DNA of 64,000 nt, from assembly GCF_001984175.1 (NCBI RefSeq), contig NZ_MTQP01000064.1, positions 1-64,000 on the forward strand, in the 5' to 3' direction. Numbering within the stretch: the stretch's first letter is position 1; the number at the start of each line of letters is the position of its first letter. Origin of the DNA: Saccharothrix sp. ALI-22-I. Lineage in GTDB: Bacteria; Actinomycetota; Actinomycetes; Mycobacteriales; Pseudonocardiaceae. Under the pieces are notes generated by a model. The model searched no databases. It worked only from the letters and a program-made list of their open reading frames with translations, and was not told the DNA's origin. Below, in pieces: positions 9,241 through 17,168 of the stretch. Both the position numbers and the translations under genes were made by a program.

Positions 9241-9399
9241 CTGCCGGAAACAGACCCGGCACCAGCCGAACCGCCAGCCCCGAGCCTCAGCCCTGAGCGC
9301 CAGGCCGGACGGCGACACGCTCGGGCAGAAGCGATCTCGCGGCGTCAGGCCGCGGTGCGGCCCGGCCAGCGGCGACGGACCAGCGTCAGGTGCAGCCGT

Positions 9400-9605
9400 C
9401 GCCGGTGCCAGGGCGAGGGTGCAGCGGGCACCGGGCTGGGGCTAGGCACGGGGCCGCGGCAGGGCACCGAGGCTGGGGCTGTGCTTTAGGGCGCAGCAGA
9501 CCGGAGCCGGGGCTGGGCTCAGGGCGCGGCAGGCCAGCCGGGGGTGTGGGCGGGTACCGGGGCGGGGGCTCGGGTGTGGGCGGGTACCGGCGCCGGCCCG
9601 GCTGG
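9400..9605. repeat. Degenerate G-rich tandem repeats
   Basis: This stretch between the TetR gene and the MFS gene has no credible coding sequence. It is built of loose repeats of GGGCACCGGGGCTGGGGCT-like words. The clearest pair is GGGTGTGGGCGGGTACCGG at 9542-9560 and again at 9572-9590 (30-nt period). The + strand is strongly G-rich. Confidence 0.6.
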
Positions 9606-9607
9606 GG

Positions 9608-10804
9608 TCAGGGGGCGGCGGGTACTGGGGTTGGGCGGGCGCCGAGGGCGAGGGTGGCGGCGGCGAGGGTTAGTAGGGCGGCGAGGGTTAGGCAGATTGT
9701 GGCGAAGCCGGCTGGGGCTAGGGCGGTTACGAGGACTGGGCTGATGCCGCCGCCTAGACCGACCAGGAAGCCGTAGCCGGCCAGGCCTGCTCCTCTTGCC
9801 TCGCCGGAGGCTTGGCTGACCAGCGATACGAGTGCGGGGATGGTGACGGCCAGGCCTGCTACGAAGATCGCGCTGCCGACCAGCAGTACGGGGAGTGTGG
9901 GGGCGGTGGCTTCCAGGGCTAGGCCGGAGGCGGCTACGAGGAATGCGGCTGGGGCTACGCGGTGGGCGGTGAAGCGGGTGATCAGGGGGCCTGCGAACAG
10001 GCCTAGGGCGATGCCGGGTAGGCCGGGTAGGCGCAGTAGGAGGAGGTCGGTGGCGTTGTGGATGCCGTAGCGCTCGCCGACGGTTGTGGTCAGGGCGGTG
10101 TACATGCCTACGAAGGTGAGTAGGAGGGTGATTGCGCCTGCGTAGGCGACTAGTAGGGGTGGGCGGCGGAGGAGGTTGCCCAGGCGGGTGAATGTGGCGG
10201 TCAGGGCGGTGGGCGTTGGGCGGGGGATTTGGGGGAGGCGGGTGATGGCCAGGGCTACGGCTAGCAGCATGGGGACCAGTAGCCAGAAGACCCAGCGCCA
10301 GTTGATTGCCTTGTCAACGCCCAGGGCGTACGCCTGACCGATCAGGCCGGCCAGGAGGAACGAGCCGGACACTGCCGTCACGCCTACTGCTCGGCGTGCG
10401 GGTGGGAGGGCTTCGGCGGCGTAGGCGAGTGACACGGACGGGATCGCTGCGGCCAGGAAGCCTTGCGCGGTGCGGGCCGCCAGTAGTGGGGCGAAGGCGG
10501 TGGACGTGCCTGCGATCAGGCAGACCACGGCGCCTGCGGCCAGGCCGAAGGCCATCACGTGGCGTCGGTCGTAGCGGTCGGAGATGGTGCCGAAGACGAG
10601 GGTGCCCAGGGCGAACGCGAAGCCGAAGCCGCCGCCTACCCACGCGGCCGTGGAGAGGGGGACGTCGTAGCGCTCCGCCACCCCGGACAGCAGCGGCACG
10701 GTGAGGTAGAGCTGGCCGACCGCGAGGATCACGGCCGCTACCAGGACTGCGACCAGCACGGGTGGGCGGGCCAGCTCGGGTGGGCGGTTGAGGGAGGTTC
10801 GCAA
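9608..10804 (-). CDS. MFS transporter (YnfM/AraJ-like drug exporter)
   Basis: A 398-aa 12-segment major facilitator. Segment 1 is followed by QLYLTVPLLSGVAERYDVP, and motif A is GTISDRYDRRH. The frame is open to 10888, but a palindromic operator lies within that extension. I therefore prefer TTG at 10804, which has GGAG 7 nt upstream and starts just before the first membrane segment. Codon use is unlike the neighbours: CTA, GTA, CCA and ACA are frequent (for example CTA CTA ACC near the end), hinting at different ancestry. The substrate is unknown. Confidence 0.83.
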   Translation of the reverse strand: MRTSLNRPPELARPPVLVAVLVAAVILAVGQLYLTVPLLSGVAERYDVPLSTAAWVGGGFGFAFALGTLVFGTISDRYDRRHVMAFGLAAGAVVCLIAGTSTAFAPLLAARTAQGFLAAAIPSVSLAYAAEALPPARRAVGVTAVSGSFLLAGLIGQAYALGVDKAINWRWVFWLLVPMLLAVALAITRLPQIPRPTPTALTATFTRLGNLLRRPPLLVAYAGAITLLLTFVGMYTALTTTVGERYGIHNATDLLLLRLPGLPGIALGLFAGPLITRFTAHRVAPAAFLVAASGLALEATAPTLPVLLVGSAIFVAGLAVTIPALVSLVSQASGEARGAGLAGYGFLVGLGGGISPVLVTALAPAGFATICLTLAALLTLAAATLALGARPTPVPAAP

Positions 10805-10832
10805 CAGCGGTCTCCAGACGTGGCGCGGGACC

Positions 10833-10860
10833 CTAATTCCAACCTTGGCGTTGGAATTAG
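10833..10860. promoter_or_regulatory. Perfect palindromic operator upstream of the MFS gene
   Basis: CTAATTCCAAC (10833-10843) and GTTGGAATTAG (10850-10860) form a perfect 11-bp inverted repeat with a 6-nt spacer. The A/T-rich arms stand out in GC-rich DNA. The site is 29-56 nt upstream of the proposed TTG start at 10804, where a MarR- or TetR-type repressor would sit over the promoter. No adjacent regulator gene is present to pair it with. Confidence 0.7.
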
Positions 10861-11062
10861 AGTACGGCGGGTCGGCTACCGACTCCAACGGTGGAGATGG
10901 AATGTGACGGGGGGAACGGCGACCGCAGGACGGGCGACCGCAGGACGAAAGGTCCGGGGCGGTGGGTGCGCCTGTGGTCGGGCGGGCCCACGGTGTTCAA
11001 GGGCAAGTCGCGAAGGTGCCCAGGGGCGGGTCGTGAAGGTGCGTAGGGGTCAGGCGTGAAAG

Positions 11063-11099
11063 CAGGTAGCGGTCGCGTTGGTGGGGCGACCGCTACCTG
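11063..11099 (-). terminator. Strong hairpin downstream of nadE
   Basis: CAGGTAGCGGTCG (11063-11075) and CGACCGCTACCTG (11087-11099) form a perfect 13-bp stem with an 11-nt loop, 14 nt past the nadE stop codon. It lacks a T-run, as is common in high-GC actinobacteria. The interval 10861-11062 otherwise holds only short G-rich direct repeats such as GCGACCGCAGGACG twice near 10920. Confidence 0.7.
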
Positions 11100-11112
11100 G
11101 TGACGAGAACGG

Positions 11113-12828
11113 TCAGCCCTCGCGCCAGCCGCTGGTGATGGGGAGACGGCGGTCGCGGCCGAAGGCTTTGAAGGTGATCTTGGTGCCCGGCGGGTACTGG
11201 CGGCGCTTGTACTCGGCCTTGTCGACCATGCGCAGCACCTTGTCGACCAGTTCGTGCGAGAAGCCCATCGCGATCAGGTCGCGGTAGCCCTTGTCGCCCT
11301 CGACGTAGTCGTCCAGGACCGAGTCGAGCAGTTCGTAGTCCGGCAGCGAGTCGGTGTCGACCTGGCCGGGGCGCAGTTCGGCCGACGGCGGCTTGCTGAT
11401 CGAGTTCTCCGGGATCGGCGGGAGTTCGCCGAGCTTCTCGGCCTCGGCGTTGCGCCAGCGCGCCAGGTCCCAGACGAGCGTCTTGAGGACGTCCTTGATC
11501 GGCGCGAAGCCGCCCACCGCGTCGCCGTAGATGGTCGAGTAGCCGACGGCCAGCTCGGTCTTGTTGCCGGTGGCCAGCACCAGGTGGCCGTGCTGGTTCG
11601 ACAACCCCATCAACGTGACGCCGCGGCACCGTGCCTGGACGTTCTCCTCCGCCAGCCCGGTCAGGCCGAGCTGGTCGACGAACGCGCTGACCATGCCCGC
11701 GATCGGCTGCTCCGAGTAGTGGCAGCCGGTGCGCTGGGCAAGGTCGTACGCGTCGGACTTCGAGTGGTCCGACGAGTACACCGACGGCATGGAGACGCCG
11801 TACACGTTGTCGGGCCCCAGGGCGTCGACGGACAGCGCGGCGACGACCGCCGAGTCGATGCCGCCCGACAGCCCGAGAACGACCGAGCGGAAGCCGTTCT
11901 TGTGCACGTAGTCGCGCAGCCCGGTGACGAGCGCGTGCCACACCTCTGCCTCGTCGGACAGCGGCTCGGCGGGCTGCGGGACGGGCAGCGGGTCGTAGGC
12001 CGGGAGTGGGTCATGGGACAAGGATCGGCGGTGGACCATAAACCCGGCGTAACTACCTTCGGTTCGCGGCGCGCCACCGGGGAGGTCCAGGTCCAGGACC
12101 ACCAGGCGCTCCACGAACTGCGGCGCCCGGGTGATCAGCGAGCCGTCCGCGGCGACGACCATCGTGTCGCCGTCGAACACCAGCTCGTCCTGCCCGCCGA
12201 TCAGGTTCACGTACGCGAGAGGCGCACGGGCCTCGGCCGCGCGGCGCGCCACCATGGGCAGTCGGGCGTCGTCCTTCTTTCGCTCGTACGGCGAAGCGTT
12301 CGGCGAGACCACCAGGTCCACGCCCGCCTCACCGAGTGCGGCGGCCGGCCCGCCCTCCTGCCACAGGTCCTCGCAGATCGCCATGCCGACCTCGACGCCG
12401 TGCACCCGCACGACCTCCAGCGCGTCGCCCGGCGTGAAGTACCGGCGCTCGTCGAACACGCCGTAGTTCGGCAGGTGGTGCTTGTTCTGCCGCGCCACCA
12501 CCTCGCCCCCGTGCAGCACGGCGGCGGAGTTGCGCATCCCGCGCTCGTCGCGGTCGAGGTAGCCGACGAACACCGCCAGGTCGCCGCACCCCGCCTCGTC
12601 CAGCCTGGTCGCGAGCTTGGTCAACGCCTCCTTGGACGCCTCCGCGAACGACACGCGCAGCGCGAGGTCCTCGACCGGATACCCGGTCAGCACCATTTCG
12701 GGGAAGACGGCCAGGTGGGCGCCGGCCTCGGCGGCCTTGCGGGACCACTCGACGACGAGTTCGGTGTTGCCCGCCAGGTCGCCGACACAGGCGTTGACCT
12801 GGGCGAGGGCGAGTCGGAGCTGTGGCAT
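11113..12828 (-). CDS. nadE: Glutamine-dependent NAD+ synthetase
   Basis: About 571 aa; makes NAD+ from nicotinic acid adenine dinucleotide with glutamine-derived ammonia. The N-terminal nitrilase-like glutaminase domain shows the catalytic Glu in FPEMVLTGYP and the Cys in AICEDLWQEGG. The C-terminal ATP-pyrophosphatase domain has the P-loop LGLSGGIDSAV. It ends with the family's KITFKAFGRDRRLPI block. I use ATG 12828, where family homology begins (MPQLRLALAQVNACVGDLAG); GTG 12846 is an alternative with slightly better upstream purines. It diverges from the peptidase gene at 12902. Confidence 0.93.
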   Translation of the reverse strand: MPQLRLALAQVNACVGDLAGNTELVVEWSRKAAEAGAHLAVFPEMVLTGYPVEDLALRVSFAEASKEALTKLATRLDEAGCGDLAVFVGYLDRDERGMRNSAAVLHGGEVVARQNKHHLPNYGVFDERRYFTPGDALEVVRVHGVEVGMAICEDLWQEGGPAAALGEAGVDLVVSPNASPYERKKDDARLPMVARRAAEARAPLAYVNLIGGQDELVFDGDTMVVAADGSLITRAPQFVERLVVLDLDLPGGAPRTEGSYAGFMVHRRSLSHDPLPAYDPLPVPQPAEPLSDEAEVWHALVTGLRDYVHKNGFRSVVLGLSGGIDSAVVAALSVDALGPDNVYGVSMPSVYSSDHSKSDAYDLAQRTGCHYSEQPIAGMVSAFVDQLGLTGLAEENVQARCRGVTLMGLSNQHGHLVLATGNKTELAVGYSTIYGDAVGGFAPIKDVLKTLVWDLARWRNAEAEKLGELPPIPENSISKPPSAELRPGQVDTDSLPDYELLDSVLDDYVEGDKGYRDLIAMGFSHELVDKVLRMVDKAEYKRRQYPPGTKITFKAFGRDRRLPITSGWREG

Positions 12829-12901
12829 GGAGGCATTCTCGCTCACTCGGAGCAACCTTGGCGGGCGTTGTGGCCGACGAGTCACACATACGATCGAAGG
12901 T

Positions 12902-14464
12902 GTGCGCCGTCGGATGATGTTCTTCCTCGCCCTCCCGCTCCTCGCCTCGTGCACGAGTGTCGTGCCCGGGTCACCCACCGCCGGGACCGCGCTGGAGCAG
13001 CGAGGACCGGCCGGCGCCGTGCCCGCCGGGTTGGAGCGGTTCTACAGCCAGCAGCTGGGCTGGGAGGACTGCGAGCCGTACGCGACGACCGGGTCGACGT
13101 CGACGCTGTTCAAGAACAAGAAGTCGATCGAGTGCGCCCGGATGGAAGTGCCGCTCGACTACGCCAAGCCCGAAGGCCGCACGATCAAGATCGGCCTGCT
13201 GCGGCAACGCGCGCTGCAGGACCGGATCGGGTCGTTGATCATCAACCCGGGTGGTCCGGGCGCGTCCGGCATGGCCGCCGCGGCGGGGCTGGCCTCGGAG
13301 GTGAAGTCGTCTGCGCTGGGCGACCGGTTCGACCTGGTCGGCTTCGACCCGCGCGGTGTCGGGGCGAGCGAGCCGCAGGTCAAGTGCCTGACCGACGCGG
13401 AACGGGATGCCGACCGGCTGGACAACGACGTGGACGCGTCGCCGTCGGGGGTGGCGCAGACCGAGGCGGAGAACAAGGCGTACGCGGAGAAGTGCGCGTC
13501 GGTGACCGGGGTCGACGTGCTGGCCAACGTCGGTACCAGGGACGTGGTGCGGGACCTGGACGTGATGCGGTCCGCGTTGGGCGACGAGAAGCTGACCTAC
13601 CTCGGCTACTCGTACGGGACGCACATCGGCGCGGCGTACGCGCAGGCGTTCCCGGGCAACGTGCGGGCGCTCGTGCTGGACGGCGCGGTGGACCCGACGC
13701 AGAACCAGGTGGAGTCGCTGATCGCGCAGGGCGCCGGGTTCCAGAAGGCGTTCGACGCGTTCGCCGCGTGGTGCGCCACTCGTCAGGACTGCGCGTTGGG
13801 CACCGATCCGTCGAAGGCCAACCAGGCGTTCCGCGATCTGACGTTGCCGCTGGTGCAGCAGCCGGTGGGGGTGGGCGACCGGAAGCTGTCGTACAACGAC
13901 GCCATCACCGGTGCCATCCAGGCGATGTACTCGGAAGAGCTGTGGGCGCCGCTGAACGCCGGGTTGGCCGAGCTGAAGAACAACCGCGGTGACGTGCTGA
14001 TGCTGTTGGCGGACAACTACTTCGACCGCGACAAGCAGGGCCGGTACTCCACGATCACCGACGCGTTCGTGGCCGTGAAGTGCGTGGACGAGCCGCGGAT
14101 GACGGACAAGAACGTGCTCAACGACGTGGCGCGCCGGTACAAGGCGGCCGCGCCGTTCCTGGACGACGGTCAGCCGGCGGCGGCCGCGCTGGACGCGTGC
14201 GCGTTCTGGCCCGTGCCGCCGAGCGTGCAGGAGCACAAGGCCGTGGCCGGGCTGCCGCCGGTGCTGGTGATGTCGACGACCGGTGACCCGGCCACGCCGT
14301 ACGAGGCGGGCGTGAGCCTGGCGAAGGAGTTGGGTGGCGGGCTGCTGACGTTCGAGGGCAACCAGCACACCGTGTACTTGCACGGCAACGCGTGCGTGGA
14401 CGAGGCCGGGCACGAGTATTTGATCAACCTGAAGCTGCCGGCCGCGGGAACGCGCTGTTCCTGA
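12902..14464 (+). CDS. Secreted TAP-like alpha/beta-hydrolase lipoprotein (tripeptidyl aminopeptidase type)
   Basis: A 520-aa exported hydrolase of the SlpD/SlpE/Tap group. The N-terminus VRRRMMFFLALPLLASC is a lipoprotein signal with lipobox LLASC. The oxyanion segment is NPGGPGASG, the nucleophile elbow is GYSYGTHIG (Ser in GxSxG), and the C-terminal TAP-like domain contains VMSTTGDPATPY and a histidine in GNQHTVYL. It probably removes N-terminal peptides outside the membrane. GTG 12902 gives the Arg-rich n-region; ATG 12914 is possible. The first 60 nt lie in the small divergent gap with nadE. Confidence 0.88.
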   Translation: MRRRMMFFLALPLLASCTSVVPGSPTAGTALEQRGPAGAVPAGLERFYSQQLGWEDCEPYATTGSTSTLFKNKKSIECARMEVPLDYAKPEGRTIKIGLLRQRALQDRIGSLIINPGGPGASGMAAAAGLASEVKSSALGDRFDLVGFDPRGVGASEPQVKCLTDAERDADRLDNDVDASPSGVAQTEAENKAYAEKCASVTGVDVLANVGTRDVVRDLDVMRSALGDEKLTYLGYSYGTHIGAAYAQAFPGNVRALVLDGAVDPTQNQVESLIAQGAGFQKAFDAFAAWCATRQDCALGTDPSKANQAFRDLTLPLVQQPVGVGDRKLSYNDAITGAIQAMYSEELWAPLNAGLAELKNNRGDVLMLLADNYFDRDKQGRYSTITDAFVAVKCVDEPRMTDKNVLNDVARRYKAAAPFLDDGQPAAAALDACAFWPVPPSVQEHKAVAGLPPVLVMSTTGDPATPYEAGVSLAKELGGGLLTFEGNQHTVYLHGNACVDEAGHEYLINLKLPAAGTRCS

Positions 14465-14516
14465 GGGTCACGCTTCCACCGGGCGCGAGGTCGCCATTAT
14501 CGAGCGGTCACGGGAA

Positions 14517-15341
14517 TCAGGCGTCGACTGACGCGGCCCAGCTGGCCAGGAGTTTCAGGCGTTCCTCGGTGGGGGAGCCGACTTTGGCGGTGTACATGCC
14601 CAGGAACACGTCCGGGTCGCCGGTGGGTTGCAGGGTTTCGTAGTCGAGGTCCAGATCGCCGACCACCGGGTGGTTGATGAGCTTGGTGCCGTGGGTCTTC
14701 TCCTGGACCTTGTGCTGCGCCCACAGTTTGCGGAACGTCTCGTCCTTCACCGACAGCTCCCCCACTAACGCGGCCAGCCGTGCGTCGTCGGGGTTGCGGC
14801 CGGCGTCGAGCCTGAGGAAGGCCACCATGTCGGCGGCGACCGCGGGCCAGTCGCGGTAGAACGTGCGCGCATCGGGGCGCAGGAACGTGTGCCTGGCCGA
14901 GTTGCGCTCCTCCGGTGTCATGGCGGTGAAGCCGTAGAGGGCATCCGCCAACGGGTTCCACGCCAGGACGTCCGAGCGCCTGCCCATCACGAACGCGGGC
15001 ACGTCGTCGGCCATCTCCAGCAACCGGCGCAGGCCGGGGCGGACGCGTTGCGGGGCGGGGCGTTTGGAGAGGGCCGGGCGGACGAGGTTGCGCAGGTGGG
15101 CGCGTTCGGTCTCGTCCAGGCGCAGCACGCGTGCGACGGCGTCCAAGACGGAGTCGGAGACGGCGGGGGTGCGGCCCTGTTCCAGGCGCATGTAGTAGTC
15201 CACGCTCACGCCCGCCAGCAACGCCAACTCCTCGCGGCGCAGGCCGGGGACGCGGCGGCGGCCACCGCCGGGCAGGCCCACGTCGGCCGGGCGGACGCGA
15301 GCCCGGCGGCTGCGGAGGAACTCGCCGAGGTCGTGGTTCAC
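14517..15341 (-). CDS. XRE-family helix-turn-helix regulator with MmyB-like ligand domain
   Basis: A 274-aa regulator. The Arg-rich N-terminus (LGEFLRSRRARVRP) leads into the helix-turn-helix LRREELALLAGVSVDYYMRL. The C-terminal half is the MmyB/PAS-like domain (FVMGRRSDVLAWNPLADALY), which binds fatty acids in related proteins. I chose GTG 15341, preceded by GGGTGG, and not the much longer frame that runs antisense through the reductase. It is divergent from the short-chain dehydrogenase at 15462; this arrangement is very common in actinomycetes, with the regulator repressing the reductase. Confidence 0.9.
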   Translation of the reverse strand: MNHDLGEFLRSRRARVRPADVGLPGGGRRRVPGLRREELALLAGVSVDYYMRLEQGRTPAVSDSVLDAVARVLRLDETERAHLRNLVRPALSKRPAPQRVRPGLRRLLEMADDVPAFVMGRRSDVLAWNPLADALYGFTAMTPEERNSARHTFLRPDARTFYRDWPAVAADMVAFLRLDAGRNPDDARLAALVGELSVKDETFRKLWAQHKVQEKTHGTKLINHPVVGDLDLDYETLQPTGDPDVFLGMYTAKVGSPTEERLKLLASWAASVDA

Positions 15342-15368
15342 CCACCCAGTATGGCCGGCTGTGGCACA

Positions 15369-15395
15369 CCTAGCCTGGGTACTGCCAGTCCTAGG
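15369..15395. promoter_or_regulatory. Imperfect palindrome in the XRE/SDR divergent promoter
   Basis: CCTAGCCTGG and CCAGTCCTAGG face each other around a 6-nt centre (GTACTG). They match as inverted half-sites except for one inserted base. The position between the divergent genes makes it a candidate site for the XRE regulator. Confidence 0.4.
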
Positions 15396-15461
15396 GAACG
15401 CGGCTCCACAGGTAGAGCAGAACCTCTGGTACCCGCGGAGATCAGGTCCAGTGTTCTTGGC

Positions 15462-16229
15462 ATGACCTACGACCTTGCCGATACCTACGACCTGACCGAC
15501 CGCACAGCCGTTGTCACCGGTGCCGCGAGTGGCATCGGCGCCGAGATCGCGCTCGTCCTCGCCCGGTCGGGGGCGAAGGTCGCACTGCTGGCACGTCGGG
15601 CGGACCGGCTCACCGGGTTGGCCGAGAAGATCGCCGCCGAGGGCGGCCAGGCGCTTGCGGTGTCCGCCGACATCACCCAAGACCTGACCGAGGCCGTGGC
15701 GACGATCCACGCCGCCTTCGGGCGGGTGGACCTGGTGGTGAACAACGCGGGCGTCATGCTCGCCAACCCCATCACCGAGGGCCGGGACGACGAGTGGCAC
15801 CGGATGATCGACACCAACGTCAAGGGCCTGCTGAACGTGACCAAGGCGTTCACCGACGACCTGGTCGAGGCCGGTGCGCAGGGCCCGGCGGACCTGGTGA
15901 ACATCTCGTCCGTCGGCGCGCACCTGGCGTTCCCCAACTACGGCGTCTACACCGCCACCAAGGCCGCCGTCACGCACCTGTCGGCGAACCTGCGCACCGA
16001 GTTCGGTCCGCTGGGCGTGCGGGTGACCAACATCGAGCCCGGCCTGGTCGCGACGGAACTGGGCGACCACATGGACAACCCGGACGTGGACGCGCACCTG
16101 GAGGCGTGGCTGGAGCAGGTGCCGCCGCTGTCGCCGGCCGACATCGGTGACGTGGTCGGGTTCGCGACCAGCCGGCCCAAGCAGGTGAACCTGCGGCAGC
16201 TGATCGTGCTGCCCACCGTCCAGGTCTGA
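15462..16229 (+). CDS. Short-chain dehydrogenase/reductase
   Basis: A 255-aa classical SDR using NAD(P)H. The cofactor loop is TGAASGIG, with NNAG following. The catalytic set is Ser in NISSVG and Tyr-x3-Lys in YTATK. Basic residues after the second strand (LLARRADRL) favour NADP(H). No membrane segment or fusion is seen. It is divergent from the XRE regulator, which probably controls it. The substrate cannot be told from the sequence. Confidence 0.92.
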   Translation: MTYDLADTYDLTDRTAVVTGAASGIGAEIALVLARSGAKVALLARRADRLTGLAEKIAAEGGQALAVSADITQDLTEAVATIHAAFGRVDLVVNNAGVMLANPITEGRDDEWHRMIDTNVKGLLNVTKAFTDDLVEAGAQGPADLVNISSVGAHLAFPNYGVYTATKAAVTHLSANLRTEFGPLGVRVTNIEPGLVATELGDHMDNPDVDAHLEAWLEQVPPLSPADIGDVVGFATSRPKQVNLRQLIVLPTVQV

Positions 16230-16246
16230 CGAACCGCAACCGCCCG

Positions 16247-16280
16247 CCGCCCACCGGCCCGAGGAGGGGTCGGTGGGCGG
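16247..16280. terminator. Bidirectional terminator between convergent genes
   Basis: CCGCCCACCG (16247-16256) pairs with CGGTGGGCGG (16271-16280) around a 14-nt loop. It fills the 52-nt gap between the SDR and the convergent TetR gene and would serve both. Confidence 0.7.
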
Positions 16281-16281
16281 T

Positions 16282-17103
16282 TCAGTTCGACTTCCGGCTG
16301 CGGTAGGCACGCTGCTGGCACCCGCGCGAGCAGTACGCGCGGGGACGTCCGGAGGCCGGCTGCTCGACCGGGTTGCCACATACCCGGCAGGTTTCATCAC
16401 GCTTTACATCACGCTGTCGAACCAGGATCTCGATACCGTCGAGCAGCCGCGCCAAGCCGAACTCGAACGGCGCCACGGATTGGTCGAAGCCCCCGGCCTC
16501 CCACAGCCCGGACACGACCGGGTAGCGGTCGAACCGGGCGAACAGCGTGTCGCGGGCGCCCCACCACTCCTCGTCGCTCAACCCGGTGGTCCGCTCCACC
16601 TGCGCGGCCTCGACCAGCGCCAACGCCTCCGCATCCACGAAGCGGCCGACCAGGCCGACCGCCGCGACCACCTCGGCCGGGGCGAGGGCGGTGTCCGCGA
16701 GGATGGCCAACGCGTGCTCGTAGTGGGCCATCGCGTTGGGGCCCGGCAAGTGCCGATTGCCCCGCAGCTCGGCCAGCCACGGGTGCCGTTTCCGCAGCTC
16801 CCAGGCCAGTCGGGCGAAAGCCTCCAGGCGCGCCCGCCACCCGCCGCCCGGTATCGCCGGGGGTGGTTCGCCGAGCACGGCGTCGCGCATGAGGTCGACC
16901 AAGTGGTCGCGGCCGGGCACGTGGCGGTAGAGCGACATGGTGGTGAAGTCCAGCCGTTCGGCGACCTTGCGCATGGACAACCCGGCCAGGCCCTCGGCGT
17001 CGGCCACCTCGACCGCGGCGCCCACGATCCGCTCCAAGGTCAGCGCCGACCGCTCGCCCCACAGGAGCTCGACTCCGCGGTCGGGATCGTCGGCTTTCCC
17101 CAT
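16282..17103 (-). CDS. TetR-family regulator with C-terminal cysteine-rich (zinc-finger-like) tail
   Basis: A 273-aa TetR-type protein. The N-terminal HTH is GLAGLSMRKVAERLDF followed by TTMSLYRHVPGRDHLVDL, and the TetR_C ligand domain spans roughly residues 85-220. Unusually, the last 40 residues contain CRVCGNP and YCSRGCQQRAYRSRK, a four-cysteine pattern that could bind zinc. ATG 17103 is chosen because GGAGG sits 6 nt upstream; the adjoining GTG is too close. It is divergent from the beta-helix gene, with a palindrome between them that it probably binds. Confidence 0.88.
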   Translation of the reverse strand: MGKADDPDRGVELLWGERSALTLERIVGAAVEVADAEGLAGLSMRKVAERLDFTTMSLYRHVPGRDHLVDLMRDAVLGEPPPAIPGGGWRARLEAFARLAWELRKRHPWLAELRGNRHLPGPNAMAHYEHALAILADTALAPAEVVAAVGLVGRFVDAEALALVEAAQVERTTGLSDEEWWGARDTLFARFDRYPVVSGLWEAGGFDQSVAPFEFGLARLLDGIEILVRQRDVKRDETCRVCGNPVEQPASGRPRAYCSRGCQQRAYRSRKSN

Positions 17104-17137
17104 CACGCACCTCCGTGCCCATGATATACATCGGATC

Positions 17138-17154
17138 TGTTTACGTCATAAACA
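17138..17154. promoter_or_regulatory. TGTTTA-N5-TAAACA operator between TetR and beta-helix genes
   Basis: The perfect inverted repeat TGTTTA-CGTCA-TAAACA lies 35 nt upstream of the TetR start and 14 nt upstream of the beta-helix start, in a locally AT-rich stretch. This is the expected place and form for an autoregulating TetR operator acting on both genes. GGAGG for the beta-helix gene follows immediately (17157-17161). Confidence 0.65.
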
Positions 17155-17168
17155 TTGGAGGTGTGGAC

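Noticed and set aside
9400..9605. CRISPR array
   Set aside because: The repeats are degenerate, G-rich and of irregular spacing without unique spacers, and no cas genes are present.
11254..13992. A 912-codon rightward open frame
   Set aside because: Antisense to nadE and in another frame of the TAP-like gene; the composition is that of a shadow frame.
14517..16400. A 627-aa XRE regulator with a long N-terminal extension
   Set aside because: The extension is antisense to the SDR gene; helix-turn-helix homology and an SD support GTG 15341.
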